A stretch of DNA of 64,000 bases from Belnapia rosea (GCF_900101615.1 NZ_FMZX01000004.1:45074-109073); one strand, 5' to 3'. Counted from the first letter of the stretch, positions 42,377 to 52,520 are shown. Notes: generated by a model from the sequence alone, not told the origin. A program made the numbers and translations.

Positions 42377-45300
42377 TGGGTTATCTCACCAGTATCCAAG
42401 GCGATACCGAGTTCCTTCGCGGCCTCAGTCAAGGCTCGTCCGGTGGGGAAGGAAAGGCGCGCAGCGAACAGCTGGAGGTTCGGTTGCTCCGGTGCGCCGA
42501 GCTTCGTCTCGAGATCGGTCGCCAGCGCCTCAATCTCGTCAGGCTTCCGAAATACGGCGGGGCCGTGCGTGAGCTCCATGAAGCGAGTTGAGTCGCCTTG
42601 CACCTGCACATTCAGGCGCGCGCCCCCAAGCTGGCCGCCGAGCCGCTTTAGGCATTCCAGAGCGGTGAAGGCTTTCCGTCGCTCGCTGAACATGAAGCGC
42701 GACGACCACTGGGCGGGACGGGCCGGGTCGACCGCAGGGCCATCGTCACCTCCTGGCTCAGGCGCGTCAGGCAGGTCGATACGCTCGACGCGGGAGTAGA
42801 TGCCGGAATTCTCCGCAACGGCGAGGATGACTCGCGTCCCCTCCGGCACGGGTGTCTCCCCGTCATACGCGCCGCCGCCGAGCTTCGGATCGGAACCGTC
42901 GAAAGTGTATCGGAGCTTTGAGCCGCGCTCAGGTACCGCCTTGAGGCGCAGGCGGAAGGTGCCGTCGCGGTAGGGCGTCTCCGACTTCACTCGCAGGCGG
43001 TTCTCCCAGGTGAAGTGGTTGCCGGTGGGCACCTGCCCGGTGCTGTCGACAGCAATGAACGTCACCCGCATCTCATCGGTGGCGAGCTCTCCATTCTCCA
43101 CCTTTGCCGACGCGGCCGTCGGCGGCGTAGAGCCTACCTCCCAATGCACACTGTCCCCGCGCTTCGCAGTGACGGAGAGAACGACGCGGCCACGGTCGTC
43201 CTGCGGTGCCCGCTCGGTCACCAAGACCTCAGTGGGCTCTGGCGGGAAGGGACCACGGCGCACATAGCCGCCGCCTTCCTCGCGCCAGAGATCCTTGCGG
43301 TTGGCCGCCGTCTTCAGCGTGCGAAGACCACCAGGCGGATGGAAATACCAGTCGGCACGGCGTGCACATTCCCGCTCAAGGTCTTCCCATTTGGCGGGGT
43401 TCTGGACGAACACCATCTGCACGAACTCCTCACGAAGGGAGTCGCTTTCCAGATCGTCTCGGAACTTCTGCTCGTCCTTGAGGGTATCGAGGATTGCCGT
43501 CTCACCGACGAAGCGGTTCTCCGAGAATTCAAGGCGTAGGGGCTTCGCGCGAAGATCGCTCGAGGTCAGGTCGGGGAAGTGCAGCAGGGTGAACGTTTCG
43601 CGAAGCGCGGAGAGAAATGCGGTCCCAGCGCGCGTGACAATGTCCTTAGCCTGGACCATTTCCGGCGCGCCGTCGGGCACCTTCTGCGCTGCGAACTCCG
43701 CAAGCTGGTCATCCGCGGCCTTCTTGAACGCGGCCGTTTGCAGGACGTTGGTGAATTGCGCGGTACCGCAGAGGAACATAAGGCGGTTGCGCCAAGTCTG
43801 ATTCTCCCAGACTTTCTTCAGCGCCGGGTTTAGCCCTGTTGGGTCAGGCTCAGTAATGGCGAGCAGCACTTTGTCCGCGTCAACGGCGTTCTGGATATCC
43901 TCGACGGTGGGGAAGACCAGAAGCTCCTGGTAGGCGAGGCGGCCGTCCCCCTGACCGCGGTCATGCGCAGCTCCAGGCTTGAAGATGTCCCGCAGACGCG
44001 CCTGCGCTTCCTTCTTTGGACCATCGCCCGCCATGGCAATCTGGGCGCGGTCGCGGATTGCCGACGTGACGTTCTTCACGTCGCGGTAGACCCACCGGCC
44101 GTCTGTGCGGCGGTGAAGGTACCAACTGTCGTCCTCGATAGCCGTCAGCAGCCCGGCACCGTAGCGCGAAACGTCTCGCCCTGGTGCGCAGAGGTAGGCG
44201 GACACTTCCTCGGCGATGAGGCCGACGATGGCATTGGGGGCAATCGCAAGTGAGGAGAGGAAAACAGCCTTGGCGGCATCTGCCGCCGCCTCCATGCCCG
44301 GCTGCTTAGACAGAGCCTCAGCGGTCGCGCCGCCTCCGCGGGCTACATCCCTGGAACGGGCGTTGAGAAGGGAAGCATTGATTCGATCAAGGACGTTCTG
44401 CGTTTCGGTATCATTGAGATCAAGGTGATGCGGATGGATCAACAGAGGCGTTTGCACCTCGGGCTTCCACAGGCCGTCGACCACCCGGCGCGACAGGCGG
44501 AGCATCTCTCGCGTTTGCTGAAATCCCGGGTTTTCCCTGAAGCGGGCGAAGAGGTCCTGCATACCGGGATGGAATGGGTAGGTTGTCGGGATCTCGGCAG
44601 CCCAACGCTCCAGGGCGGAGGGCATGGCACCTTGTTGAATCGCCGTGCGGTAGGCGCCCGCATAGGCTTGCGACACCTCGGCAATGCGCTCCTTCCCCGG
44701 TACTGACTTGAAGAGCCGGGTACGGAGGATCGCGTAGAGTTCGGTCCCATCCATGCGGACTGGGGTGATGTCCATCGCACCGCGATTGACCTCGTTCATC
44801 GTGTTGTTGATGGCACGCTGGATTTGCGCGGTGCCACCAGCCCATGAGCCGGCCAGGTCGCTGATGACCAGACAGCAGTTCGGAAGGCGGTCGCTCAGGA
44901 TTGCGCTCATCAGGTTGCCAAGCGCGATGGCGAGACGGTCAGCTTCCGTCTGGTCCAGCCCCACTCGCTTTCCGGAGAGCAATTCGAAGTAGGGCGGCAG
45001 TTCATCCAGCAGGATAAGGGTGGGCTTGTCCCCGATGATCCCGGTCCAGGCAGTCTGGCCGGGCACCTCGGCCTCCGCACCTCTCAGGCGATCGGTGCGA
45101 TGCAGCTGCCTTGCGATCTCCAACCAAAGGAAGTCCTGGACACTTCCCTCGCGCCCGGTGAACGCAGCGACGGCGATATCCCTTCCATCCGCGGTGATGC
45201 CGAGCTTGCTCAGGACAGCGCGCCGGAGATGGGGGTGCTTTGCCAGCAGGCCAGCCGCCACCATGTTATGCGTCTTGCCGCCGCCCATGGCCTGCTTCAG

Positions 45301-45552
45301 GCGGAAGACGCCCTGAGGGCTACTGCCGCAGAGGCGCTCAAAGACCTGACGAAGAAGCGTCTGCATCCCTTGGGTGGGATGGTTTTCGTCAAAGAAACGG
45401 TCTGCATCGAATCGGACGTCGGTCAGGTCCCCGATGTCGACGACTGTGTCGATTTGTGCGCGATCGAACACGGATGCACGCGGGTCACAAAGAGACCGCA
45501 GCGAAAGAGCGCTCGATGCATCCTGATTTATGGTGGTCGTCGTGTCAGACAT
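42373..45552 (-). CDS. DUF499 ATPase, first gene of the defence operon
   Basis: A 1059-residue P-loop ATPase. AMGGGKTH at 88-95 is Walker A, LLDELPPYFE at 181-190 Walker B, and CCLVISDLAGSW a sensor-like strand. Near the C-terminus, RYTFDGSDPKLGGGAYDG resembles a chitobiase C-terminal beta domain, odd for a DNA-acting ATPase. DUF499 proteins lead this predicted anti-phage gene set. The ATG at 45552 (MSDTTTTINQDASS) was preferred to the longer frame, which is shadow; a GGGGG-rich site precedes it. Confidence 0.8.
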   Translation of the reverse strand: MSDTTTTINQDASSALSLRSLCDPRASVFDRAQIDTVVDIGDLTDVRFDADRFFDENHPTQGMQTLLRQVFERLCGSSPQGVFRLKQAMGGGKTHNMVAAGLLAKHPHLRRAVLSKLGITADGRDIAVAAFTGREGSVQDFLWLEIARQLHRTDRLRGAEAEVPGQTAWTGIIGDKPTLILLDELPPYFELLSGKRVGLDQTEADRLAIALGNLMSAILSDRLPNCCLVISDLAGSWAGGTAQIQRAINNTMNEVNRGAMDITPVRMDGTELYAILRTRLFKSVPGKERIAEVSQAYAGAYRTAIQQGAMPSALERWAAEIPTTYPFHPGMQDLFARFRENPGFQQTREMLRLSRRVVDGLWKPEVQTPLLIHPHHLDLNDTETQNVLDRINASLLNARSRDVARGGGATAEALSKQPGMEAAADAAKAVFLSSLAIAPNAIVGLIAEEVSAYLCAPGRDVSRYGAGLLTAIEDDSWYLHRRTDGRWVYRDVKNVTSAIRDRAQIAMAGDGPKKEAQARLRDIFKPGAAHDRGQGDGRLAYQELLVFPTVEDIQNAVDADKVLLAITEPDPTGLNPALKKVWENQTWRNRLMFLCGTAQFTNVLQTAAFKKAADDQLAEFAAQKVPDGAPEMVQAKDIVTRAGTAFLSALRETFTLLHFPDLTSSDLRAKPLRLEFSENRFVGETAILDTLKDEQKFRDDLESDSLREEFVQMVFVQNPAKWEDLERECARRADWYFHPPGGLRTLKTAANRKDLWREEGGGYVRRGPFPPEPTEVLVTERAPQDDRGRVVLSVTAKRGDSVHWEVGSTPPTAASAKVENGELATDEMRVTFIAVDSTGQVPTGNHFTWENRLRVKSETPYRDGTFRLRLKAVPERGSKLRYTFDGSDPKLGGGAYDGETPVPEGTRVILAVAENSGIYSRVERIDLPDAPEPGGDDGPAVDPARPAQWSSRFMFSERRKAFTALECLKRLGGQLGGARLNVQVQGDSTRFMELTHGPAVFRKPDEIEALATDLETKLGAPEQPNLQLFAARLSFPTGRALTEAAKELGIALDTGEITQ

Positions 45553-45574
45553 GCGGGCCCCCGGGTATTCTATG

Positions 45575-45604
45575 ATAATTGTCGGGCCGCGGGGTCTCTG
45601 TCGA
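45575..45604 (-). promoter_or_regulatory. Candidate promoter of the DUF499 operon
   Basis: On the minus strand TCGACA (45604-45599) and AATTAT (45580-45575) are separated by 18 bases, a loose -35/-10 pair. It lies 23 bases before the DUF499 start, in a region richer in A/T than its surroundings. Confidence 0.3.
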
Positions 45605-46205
45605 GAAGCGCTTACCCAATAAAGCCGAGTGTGAGCATCTCCGTTCGGGTCGCTGGACCGGGAAACCAAGCGATCGCCGCTATTGCCATCGGTCGCACCT
45701 CGTTCCCAGCCACAATGTGCCACAGGCCGGGCGCGACGGCGCTGATTCTCTGCACCGGACGTGCGCTCCTTGCAGGGGGGGCCTTCACGGGGCTCTGGTG
45801 TTTGCTAGCGCCGCTCGACTGGCCTGATCGGCCCACATGCGCGTCGTGGCACGAGCCAGATGCACCGTTCTATTCAGGGGTATTGACCATGGAATCGGAA
45901 TTGCCGGGAATGTGCCGAAGTTCCGCGGAAGCGTACCTCTGGTTCGCTCTCGAAGTACGGATTGCGGGCGAGTGGGGTTCGAACCAGAGCAAGTGCCGAC
46001 CGGGCGGAAACCGGCCTTTTACCTAGGCTCTTCAGTTCCGTACTGAGACGCCCAAGTCAGGAGGTCCGGAGAGAATTGGCCTCCGGAGAGCGATTTCCGG
46101 CCGTCTCCGCGCCGGGTCAGTCAACAGGTCTGCCCCGAAAACCCCAGGAAACCTGCCACTCAGCGTGGCGGTTGGTCTGGCGGAGAGTACGGCTCGTATA
46201 GGAAC
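45605..46205. other. Gap between the defence operon and tRNA-Ser, no clear gene
   Basis: Short ORFs exist in several frames but none looks coding. The stretch contains the direct repeat CCGGAGAG (near 46074 and 46094). It lies between the tRNA 3' end and the defence operon, where an integration site would be expected. Confidence 0.5.
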
Positions 46206-46296
46206 TGGCGGACAGGGTGGGATTCGAACCCACGATACGCTTTTGACGTATACGCACTTTCCAGGCGCGCGCCTTCGACCGCTCGGCCACCTGTCC
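46206..46296 (-). tRNA. tRNA-Ser(GGA)
   Basis: The minus strand reads GGACAGGTGGCCGAG and ends CCCTGTCCGCCA, with the long variable arm of tRNA-Ser. The anticodon loop is CTGGAAA, so the anticodon is GGA (reads TCC and TCT). The T-arm has GGTTCGAATCCC. CCA is encoded. Its 3' end faces the defence region. Confidence 0.9.
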
Positions 46297-46341
46297 TCAG
46301 GGCGCGGGACCATAATCAAGCGGCCCGCCCTGGGCAACCCG

Positions 46342-47685
46342 CTATGTATCGCTTTCCGCATATGGGTTGGTTGTGCCGCGCAACTGCAGGCGGATGGGCA
46401 CGCCGGGCATGGCGAAGGCCTCGCGGAAGCCGTTTACCAGATAGCGTCTGTAGTCCTCCGGCAGCTGCTCGGCGCGGGTGCCGAAGACCACCACGGTGGG
46501 CGGCCGGGCCTTCGGCATGGTGGCGTAGCGCAGCTTGATCCGGCGGCCCTCGGAGAGCGGCGGCGGGTGGCGCGTCAGCATCGCCTCGAACCAGCGGTTC
46601 AGCTCGCCGGTCGGGATGCGGCGGTTCCAGTGCCCATAGGCCTCGCGCACCGCCGGCATCAGCTTCTCGACGCCGCGCCCGGTCTGGGCCGAGAGGGGAA
46701 CGACGGGAATCCCGCGAAGCTGGGCGAGGCTCGCTGTCAGCACGTCGTCCAGGCGCCGCCGGGTGCCCGGGCGGTCCTCCACCGCATCCCACTTGTTCAG
46801 CGCGATCACCACGGCACGCCCCTCGCGCTCGGCGAGGCGGGCGAGGCGGAGCTCCTGCTCCTCCATCCCGAGCAGGGCATCGAGGACAAGGATCGCCACC
46901 TCACATTCCTTCAGCGCGGCGATGGAGGCGGCGGCCGACATCTTCTCCAGCGCCTGCTCGATGCGGGCCTTCTTGCGCAGGCCGGCCGTATCGACGAGGC
47001 GAACCAGCGCACCGGTCTCGTCGCGCCACTCGACGGCGACCGAATCCCGCGTCAGCCCCGGCTCCGGCCCCGTGATCATCCGCTCCTGGCCGAGCAGGGC
47101 GTTCAACAGGGTGGACTTGCCGGCATTCGGGCGGCCGATGATGGCGAGCCGCAGCGGGCGGTCCGGATCCTCCTTGTCGTCCTCATCCTCGGCGGGGAGG
47201 TGCTCGCGGATGGCGTCGTGCAGCTCGCCCATGCCGTCGCCATGCTCGGCCGAGACCGCCACCGGGTCGCCGAGGCCGAGCTCATAGGCCTCGAAGGCCG
47301 CCTGGCCGCCGAAGCGCCCCTCGGTCTTGTTCGCCACCAGGATGACCGGCACCGACTGGCGGCGGAGCCAGGTAGCGAAGGCGCGATCGGCCGGCGTCAG
47401 GCCGCTGCGGGCATCGACCACGAACAGGGCCAGGTCCGCCTCGCGCAGCGCCGCCTCGGAGCTGGCCCGCATGCGGCCCTGGATGGTCTCCGGCGCCGCC
47501 TCCTCGAGGCCTGCGGTGTCGAGCAGCCGCACGTCGCGGCCGGCGACACGCCCCTCCGCCTCCTTGCGGTCGCGGGTGACGCCGGGGGTGTTGTCGACGA
47601 TGGCGATCTTCCGGCCGACCAGCCGGTTGAAGAGGCTCGACTTGCCGACATTAGGCCGGCCGAGGATGACGATGGTGGGGAGCAT
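46342..47685 (-). CDS. der: Ribosome biogenesis GTPase Der (EngA)
   Basis: A 447-residue protein with two tandem G domains: GRPNVGKS at 9-16 and GRPNAGKS in the second, each followed by DTAG, and ANKTE and LNKWDA as the guanine-binding motifs. The KH-like C-terminus includes [20 protein letters not shown]. Der acts in 50S ribosome assembly. The ATG at 47685 was chosen over an earlier in-frame start because it begins [11 protein letters not shown]. Confidence 0.97.
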   Translation of the reverse strand: MLPTIVILGRPNVGKSSLFNRLVGRKIAIVDNTPGVTRDRKEAEGRVAGRDVRLLDTAGLEEAAPETIQGRMRASSEAALREADLALFVVDARSGLTPADRAFATWLRRQSVPVILVANKTEGRFGGQAAFEAYELGLGDPVAVSAEHGDGMGELHDAIREHLPAEDEDDKEDPDRPLRLAIIGRPNAGKSTLLNALLGQERMITGPEPGLTRDSVAVEWRDETGALVRLVDTAGLRKKARIEQALEKMSAAASIAALKECEVAILVLDALLGMEEQELRLARLAEREGRAVVIALNKWDAVEDRPGTRRRLDDVLTASLAQLRGIPVVPLSAQTGRGVEKLMPAVREAYGHWNRRIPTGELNRWFEAMLTRHPPPLSEGRRIKLRYATMPKARPPTVVVFGTRAEQLPEDYRRYLVNGFREAFAMPGVPIRLQLRGTTNPYAESDT

Positions 47686-47731
47686 GGCGCTCCCTACCGC
47701 ATCTAGGCCGTGATGTCCCGTCCCACAGGCC

Positions 47732-49081
47732 TCAGCCGGCGCCCTGGATGGCGGCGAGCCTGGCATCCTCGGTCAGCACGTACATGACGCCGCCGGCGAT
47801 GGCGGGCGGCAGCAGCACCCCGTCCGGCAGGCGGACGCGGCCGGCGATGTCGCCATTGGCCGGGTCGATCTCGACCAGCTGTGCATTGCTGCCGGCCACC
47901 AGGATGCGCCCACCAGCCAGGACCGGCGCGGCCCATTGGATTGGGCCGCGCCGCCGCTTCTCGTCCTTGTAGCGGTCGAGGGCGGCCATCCAGCGAACCC
48001 GCCCGTCATCCCGGCCGAGGCAGGCGAGCTCGGCATTGGTGGTCAGCAGGAAGCACCAGTCGCCGGCCACCCAGGGTGTCTCGGCCGCGGCCACGTCCCG
48101 TTCCCAGAGGCGGCGGCCGGAGCGGAGATCGAGGGCGATGGTGATGCCGCCGAGGCTGCTGGCGAAGACCCGGCCCCGGTCGATCACCGGCAGGGCGGTG
48201 ATGGCGGCGATATCGGCGATGCCGCCGCCATTGGCCGAGGTCAGCGTCTCGCTCCAGAGCGCGCGGCCGTCGCTGGCGCGGATTGCCGCCAGCTCGCCGG
48301 AGCCGAAGCCGGCGACGACCACGTCACCCTCAACCGCCGGGGCGGGCAGGCCGAGCGCCATGGTGACGGTCGCCTGGCCGCGATAGGTCCAGAGGGTGCG
48401 GCCATCCTCGACCGAGAGCGCCAGCAGGTGGTTCTCGGTGGTCGAGACATAGACCCGGCCATCGGCCACGGTCAGCGCGCCGCGGGCCGGCGCGGGCAGC
48501 TCCACCCGCCAGCGCGGCTTGCCGTCAGCCGGGTCGAGCGCCATCGCCTCGGCAAGGCCGGTGGCGAGGTAGAGGCTGCCGCCGGCGAAGGCGAGGCCGG
48601 CCCCGAGCGCACCGTCCCGGTCCTTCTCGGGCCGGGAGTCGAAGGACCAGCGGCGCCGTCCGTCGAGCGCCGTCACCGCGGTGACGGTGCCGATCGCATC
48701 CGCCGCATAGACCACGCCATCGGCGACGATCGGCGGGGCGAGGAGGCGGCGGCGATAGGCGGCGCCGGTGCCGATATCCACGCGCCAGGCCTCGCCGAGC
48801 CGGAGGCCGAGGGCCGGATGGCCCGGCGCATGGCCAATGGTGCCGCCGGCCTGTGGCCAGTCGGCATTCAGCACCGGCGGCGGCAGGGTGACGGGGCTCT
48901 GGTTGCCCTCCTCCACGCCGAGCGGCCGCTCCACGGTCAGCACCGGGCGGCGCTCGCCCCGCAGCGGCACTTTCCGCTCGCCGAAGAGGCTGTCGAAGGT
49001 ATCGCCGATGGACTCGCAGCCCGCCAGCAGGCCGACCCCGCCCAGCAGGGTCAGGCGCCGGGTAGCACCGTGTTTCCGCAT
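47732..49081 (-). CDS. bamB: BamB-like outer membrane assembly lipoprotein
   Basis: A 449-residue protein. An N-terminal signal with a lipobox, [11 protein letters not shown], is followed by WD/PQQ-type repeats ([20 protein letters not shown], [24 protein letters not shown]). In many proteobacteria BamB lies next to der, and so it does here. It is expected to support BAM-complex assembly of outer membrane proteins. ATG at 49081 shares one base with the preceding stop (TGATG). Confidence 0.9.
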   Translation of the reverse strand: MRKHGATRRLTLLGGVGLLAGCESIGDTFDSLFGERKVPLRGERRPVLTVERPLGVEEGNQSPVTLPPPVLNADWPQAGGTIGHAPGHPALGLRLGEAWRVDIGTGAAYRRRLLAPPIVADGVVYAADAIGTVTAVTALDGRRRWSFDSRPEKDRDGALGAGLAFAGGSLYLATGLAEAMALDPADGKPRWRVELPAPARGALTVADGRVYVSTTENHLLALSVEDGRTLWTYRGQATVTMALGLPAPAVEGDVVVAGFGSGELAAIRASDGRALWSETLTSANGGGIADIAAITALPVIDRGRVFASSLGGITIALDLRSGRRLWERDVAAAETPWVAGDWCFLLTTNAELACLGRDDGRVRWMAALDRYKDEKRRRGPIQWAAPVLAGGRILVAGSNAQLVEIDPANGDIAGRVRLPDGVLLPPAIAGGVMYVLTEDARLAAIQGAG

Positions 49082-49725
49082 CAGCCGCCGAGCCCCGCCA
49101 GCAATTTCCCTGCCCGGTCGCGCACGCCCTGGGGTGTCGCCGGGTTCGTCGTCAGCTCTGTCAGCAACTGCCTTGCCTCCTCCGTCGCGCCACGCCCGAG
49201 GGCGGCGAGCGCCCGGATCTCCTGCACCGAGGCGCGCCAGGGCCCCTCGGCCAGCGGGGCGAGGCGGCTTTCGATGGCGGCCTGGTCGCCCTCGCCGAGC
49301 GAATGCAGGCCCCACATCACCGTGCCGAGGTCCCGGTAGAGCGGGTCCACAGAGCCGTCGCGGGCGATCTCGTCCCAGAGGGCGAGGGCGCCGGCGCGGT
49401 CGCCGGCCTCCGCCTTCAGGGCGGCGGCGCGCAGCCGGGCGAGGCTGCGGTAGCCGGGCGGGGCCTCGGCGGCGAGGGCGGCGAAGCGGTCGGCCGAGGC
49501 CCCCGCATCGGCGCCCGGCTCGGCCGCGGCCTTGTTCACGGCGAGATAGGTCCCGGCCACCTGGGCGGCCTGGCGGGATTGCCACCAGCGCCAGCCCTGC
49601 ATCCCGGCGACGCCGGCGACCACGAGCAGCATCAGCCCGGCCAGCAGCCCGCCATAGCGGGCGAGCAGCCGCTTCATGCGCTCGGCGCGGAGGTCTTCCT
49701 CCACCTCGTCGAAGATGTCGGCCAC
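49081..49725 (-). CDS. YfgM-like TPR membrane protein
   Basis: A 214-residue protein with a cytoplasmic start (VADIFDEVEEDLRAERMKRL), one membrane segment (GGLLAGLMLLVVAGVAGM) and a TPR-like periplasmic part (SLARLRAAALKAEAGDRAGA). It fits the YfgM family, found upstream of bamB. The GTG at 49725 was chosen because AAGGAAGGA lies just upstream; an ATG 20 codons earlier (49785) is possible. Probably an envelope chaperone. Confidence 0.8.
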   Translation of the reverse strand: MADIFDEVEEDLRAERMKRLLARYGGLLAGLMLLVVAGVAGMQGWRWWQSRQAAQVAGTYLAVNKAAAEPGADAGASADRFAALAAEAPPGYRSLARLRAAALKAEAGDRAGALALWDEIARDGSVDPLYRDLGTVMWGLHSLGEGDQAAIESRLAPLAEGPWRASVQEIRALAALGRGATEEARQLLTELTTNPATPQGVRDRAGKLLAGLGG

Positions 49726-49835
49726 GCGGTCCTTCCTTGAGCCCAAGCCCCTGAGCGCGAGCCACTGGGCGAAGCGGGGGTCCATAGCAGCCCGTTAGCG
49801 GGGCGTTAAGCCCGGGCGGCCCATCCTGCCCGGCG

Positions 49836-50189
49836 ATGCAACGGATCCTTCCCCTCCTGCTGCTGCTTTTGCCGGGCTGCGAGCCGCTGGCCGTGGGGGC
49901 GGCGGTGACCGCCGGCTCGGTCGCCGTCATCGGGCGGACGCCGATGGATGCGGTGGTCTCGGCCGCAACGGGGCGGGACTGCTCCGTGGTGCGGCTGGAC
50001 CGGGGGCAGGACTATTGCAGGGCGGAGGAGGCGCCGCCCGCGCCGCCGCCCTTCTGCACCCGCAGCCTCGGCCGGGTCGATTGCTGGACGGCGCCGCTGC
50101 CCGGCCGGCGCGGCGTCGCCGACGGGCCGACGGTGCTGACCGAGGCGCAGGAGGCGAACCGCACGCGCCGCTGGCCAGGTCTGTGGTAG
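49836..50189 (+). CDS. Small lipoprotein
   Basis: A 117-residue protein with a signal peptide and lipobox (MQRILPLLLLLLPGC). The mature part has DAVVSAATGRDCSVVRLDRG and CTRSLGRVDCWTAPLPG, with several Cys that could form disulfides. No family name is certain. It is divergent from the YfgM-like gene. Confidence 0.65.
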   Translation: MQRILPLLLLLLPGCEPLAVGAAVTAGSVAVIGRTPMDAVVSAATGRDCSVVRLDRGQDYCRAEEAPPAPPPFCTRSLGRVDCWTAPLPGRRGVADGPTVLTEAQEANRTRRWPGLW

Positions 50190-50222
50190 GCAACCGGCCG
50201 CGCCGGCAGGGGTTGCTCCGTC

Positions 50223-50921
50223 ATGAACGACGCCACGACGCCGGAGCGGTCCGGTTTCAGCCTCGATCGGCTGAGCACGCTGGTACAGACCCTGGCGATC
50301 CTGGGTGCCGGGGCCTGGGGCGTCTATACCTTCATCTACGAGGCGCGGATCAAGCCGGGCCTCGCGCCGCCGAGCGTCTCCGTCACCACGACGCTCGAGA
50401 AGGCGGGGGAGCGGGATGGGCGGCTGGCCATACGCTCCACCGTCACGCGCACCAATGTGGGCGAGACGGGGGTGCGCATCCTCGGCCTCACCTACAACGT
50501 CATAGGCACCGGCATGCGCTTCGCGGGGCCCGATGCGGAGCCGGGGCCGGAGAGCCTGGCAGGCACCAGCCAGGTCACCGCCGCGCGCTACGGGCGGCCG
50601 GAGCGGCAGGAGATGGTGCTGCGCCAGGGCATCCTCTTCGAGGGGGCGACAGCCTTGCCGGCCGAGCCCTCCGCCCTGCAGCCCGGGGAGTCGGTCTCGC
50701 GCGACCTGATCTTCTATGTCGAGCGCGACCGCTACGACTCGCTGCGGTTCCAGGTGGACCTGGCCTATGCGAAGCTCTCCGAGCCGCCGGTGCCGCTCAT
50801 CCTCTCCCTCGGGCCGGAGGGGCGGATCGAGGCGGTGCCGGGGCCCGGCTGCGCGGAGGCAGCGGAGCGCTGCAAGGCGCTCACCACCACCGATTTCGGC
50901 ACCGAATTCTCGCTCTGGTAG
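50223..50921 (+). CDS. Hypothetical protein with N-terminal membrane segment
   Basis: A 232-residue protein: a short N-terminus, a membrane stretch (LVQTLAILGAGAWGVYTFIY) and a larger beta-rich domain (VRILGLTYNVIGTGMRFAG, VSRDLIFYVERDRYDSLRFQ). It contains no known motif. It converges on the dihydroorotase gene 3 bases from its stop. Confidence 0.6.
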   Translation: MNDATTPERSGFSLDRLSTLVQTLAILGAGAWGVYTFIYEARIKPGLAPPSVSVTTTLEKAGERDGRLAIRSTVTRTNVGETGVRILGLTYNVIGTGMRFAGPDAEPGPESLAGTSQVTAARYGRPERQEMVLRQGILFEGATALPAEPSALQPGESVSRDLIFYVERDRYDSLRFQVDLAYAKLSEPPVPLILSLGPEGRIEAVPGPGCAEAAERCKALTTTDFGTEFSLW

Positions 50922-50924
50922 CGC

Positions 50925-52253
50925 TCAGCCCCGCGCCTCGGCGAAGCGGACGCCGGTGCCGCGCGGGCTGCCGATCACCTCGTCCTCACGCATCGCCACG
51001 GCGCCGCGGAGGATGGCCATCACCGGCCAGCCGGTGCAGCGATGGCCGGCGAAGGGTGTCCAGCCGCAGGGGGAGACGATCCAGCCCTCCTCGATGGTGC
51101 GCTCGCGCTTCATGTCGACCAGGGTGAAGTCGGCGTCGTATCCGGCGGCGAGGCGCCCCTTGCCGGTCGCGCCGTAGACGCGCGCGGGGCCGGCGCACAT
51201 CAGGTCGACCAGGCGCGACAGGCTGAGGCGGCCGGCGCTGACGTGGTCGAGCATCAGCGGCACGATGGTCTGCACGCCGGTGAGCCCCGCGGCGCCGTCG
51301 GGCCAGGGGCGTTCCTTGGCGGCGCGGCTGTGCGGAGCGTGGTCGGAGCCGACGACATCGATCGTGCCATCGGCGATGGCGGCCCAGGCGGCGCGCAGGT
51401 GGCGCTCGTCGCGGATGGGCGGGTTCATCACCGCATAGCCGCCGAGGCGGTCATAGGCCTCGTCGGTTTGCGTCAGGTGGTTCAGCAGCACCTCGACGGT
51501 CGAGACGTCGCGGTAGTCCCGCAGCAGCTCCAGCTCCTCGGCGGTGGAGACATGGAGGATATGGGCGGGGCGGCCGGTCCTGCGGGCCAGCGTCATCAGC
51601 CGCTGCGTGCCGATCAGGGCGCAGTCCACGTCGCGCCAGACCATGTGGTTGCGGTGCGGCATGCCGCTGTGGAACAGGGGCTTCCGCTCCTGCAGGCGGT
51701 ACTCGTCCTCCGAGTGGTAGCAGATCCGGCGGCGGCCGCTGCGCATGACCGCCTCCAGCGAGGCATCGTCCTCGACCAGCAGGTCGCCGGTGCTGCTGCC
51801 GGCGAAGACCTTCACGGCGCAGACATTGGGCTGCAATTCGAGCGCGGCGAGTTCCGGGATGTTCTTCTTCGACGCGCCGACATAGAGGCCGACATCGACC
51901 CAGGCGCGGCCATCCAGGTAGCCGCGCTTCCAGTCCAGCCGCTCGCGGTCCGTGATGGAGGGGGCGGTGTTCGGCATGTCGAAGACGGCGGTGAGGCCGC
52001 CGAGGAGGGCGGCGCGGGTGCCGGTCTCGAGCGTCTCGACCGCCGGGTCGCCCGGGTCCCGCAGATGGACGTGGGCGTCGATCAGGCCGGGGAGGATGTG
52101 GAGGCCGGTGCAGTCGATGGACTCGGCGGCGTCCGCGGTGCGGAGGTCGCCGATGGCGGCGATGCGGCCGGCGCGGACCCCGACATCGGTGGCCTCCTCG
52201 CCCCAGGGCAGCACGCAGGTGCCGCCGCGCAGCACCAGATCGAATGCGGGCAT
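50925..52253 (-). CDS. Dihydroorotase, class I-like
   Basis: A 442-residue amidohydrolase. HVH at 61-63 gives metal ligands; AVKVFAGSS has the likely carboxylated Lys; YHSED and HILHVSTAEE carry further ligands; GSDHAPHSRAAKERPW the final Asp. It resembles the PyrC-type dihydroorotase of pyrimidine synthesis. It may also act on other cyclic imides, as no other pyr gene is nearby. Confidence 0.88.
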   Translation of the reverse strand: MPAFDLVLRGGTCVLPWGEEATDVGVRAGRIAAIGDLRTADAAESIDCTGLHILPGLIDAHVHLRDPGDPAVETLETGTRAALLGGLTAVFDMPNTAPSITDRERLDWKRGYLDGRAWVDVGLYVGASKKNIPELAALELQPNVCAVKVFAGSSTGDLLVEDDASLEAVMRSGRRRICYHSEDEYRLQERKPLFHSGMPHRNHMVWRDVDCALIGTQRLMTLARRTGRPAHILHVSTAEELELLRDYRDVSTVEVLLNHLTQTDEAYDRLGGYAVMNPPIRDERHLRAAWAAIADGTIDVVGSDHAPHSRAAKERPWPDGAAGLTGVQTIVPLMLDHVSAGRLSLSRLVDLMCAGPARVYGATGKGRLAAGYDADFTLVDMKRERTIEEGWIVSPCGWTPFAGHRCTGWPVMAILRGAVAMREDEVIGSPRGTGVRFAEARG

Positions 52254-52520
52254 CGGCTTCTTCCCTCTCCTCGTCGGTGGGGGTGTATCCCGCGCCGCAG
52301 CCGGGGTGGAAGCCCTGCCCGGCGGGGCGGGAGGCGGTGCGGGACTTCAAACCGCTTCAAGCCGGCGGCGGGTGGCAAGTGCCAAGCTGCTGATATTGTT
52401 GGCGGCAGGCCGTGGAATTTGAAGAATTTAGGGTTTGAGGCGGGTACCGCCGCGCTGCCAGGAGGTGGCGGTTATAGGGTGATATTCCTAGATCGAATCG
52501 AGCGCCGGGGCAAGCCCGAA

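Larger units (their letters stand above)
34242..45552. other. Defence region: HsdR-N gene and DUF499/DUF3780/DUF1156/PLD-SNF2 operon
   Basis: A block of lower GC between the prophage's recombinase end and the 3' side of tRNA-Ser. It carries the convergent pair of the HsdR-N-like gene and a four- or five-gene operon associated with phage defence. The Der-side boundary is the tRNA; the left boundary with the prophage is not defined by a repeat. Confidence 0.75.

Noticed and set aside
45972..45990. TGGGGTTCGAACC, similar to a tRNA T-loop, suspected att repeat of tRNA-Ser
   Set aside because: Only about 12 bases match and no stem can form; too short for an attachment repeat.
45553..46205. Short ORFs in the gap before tRNA-Ser
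   Set aside because: Overlapping frames on both strands with no coding character or start site.
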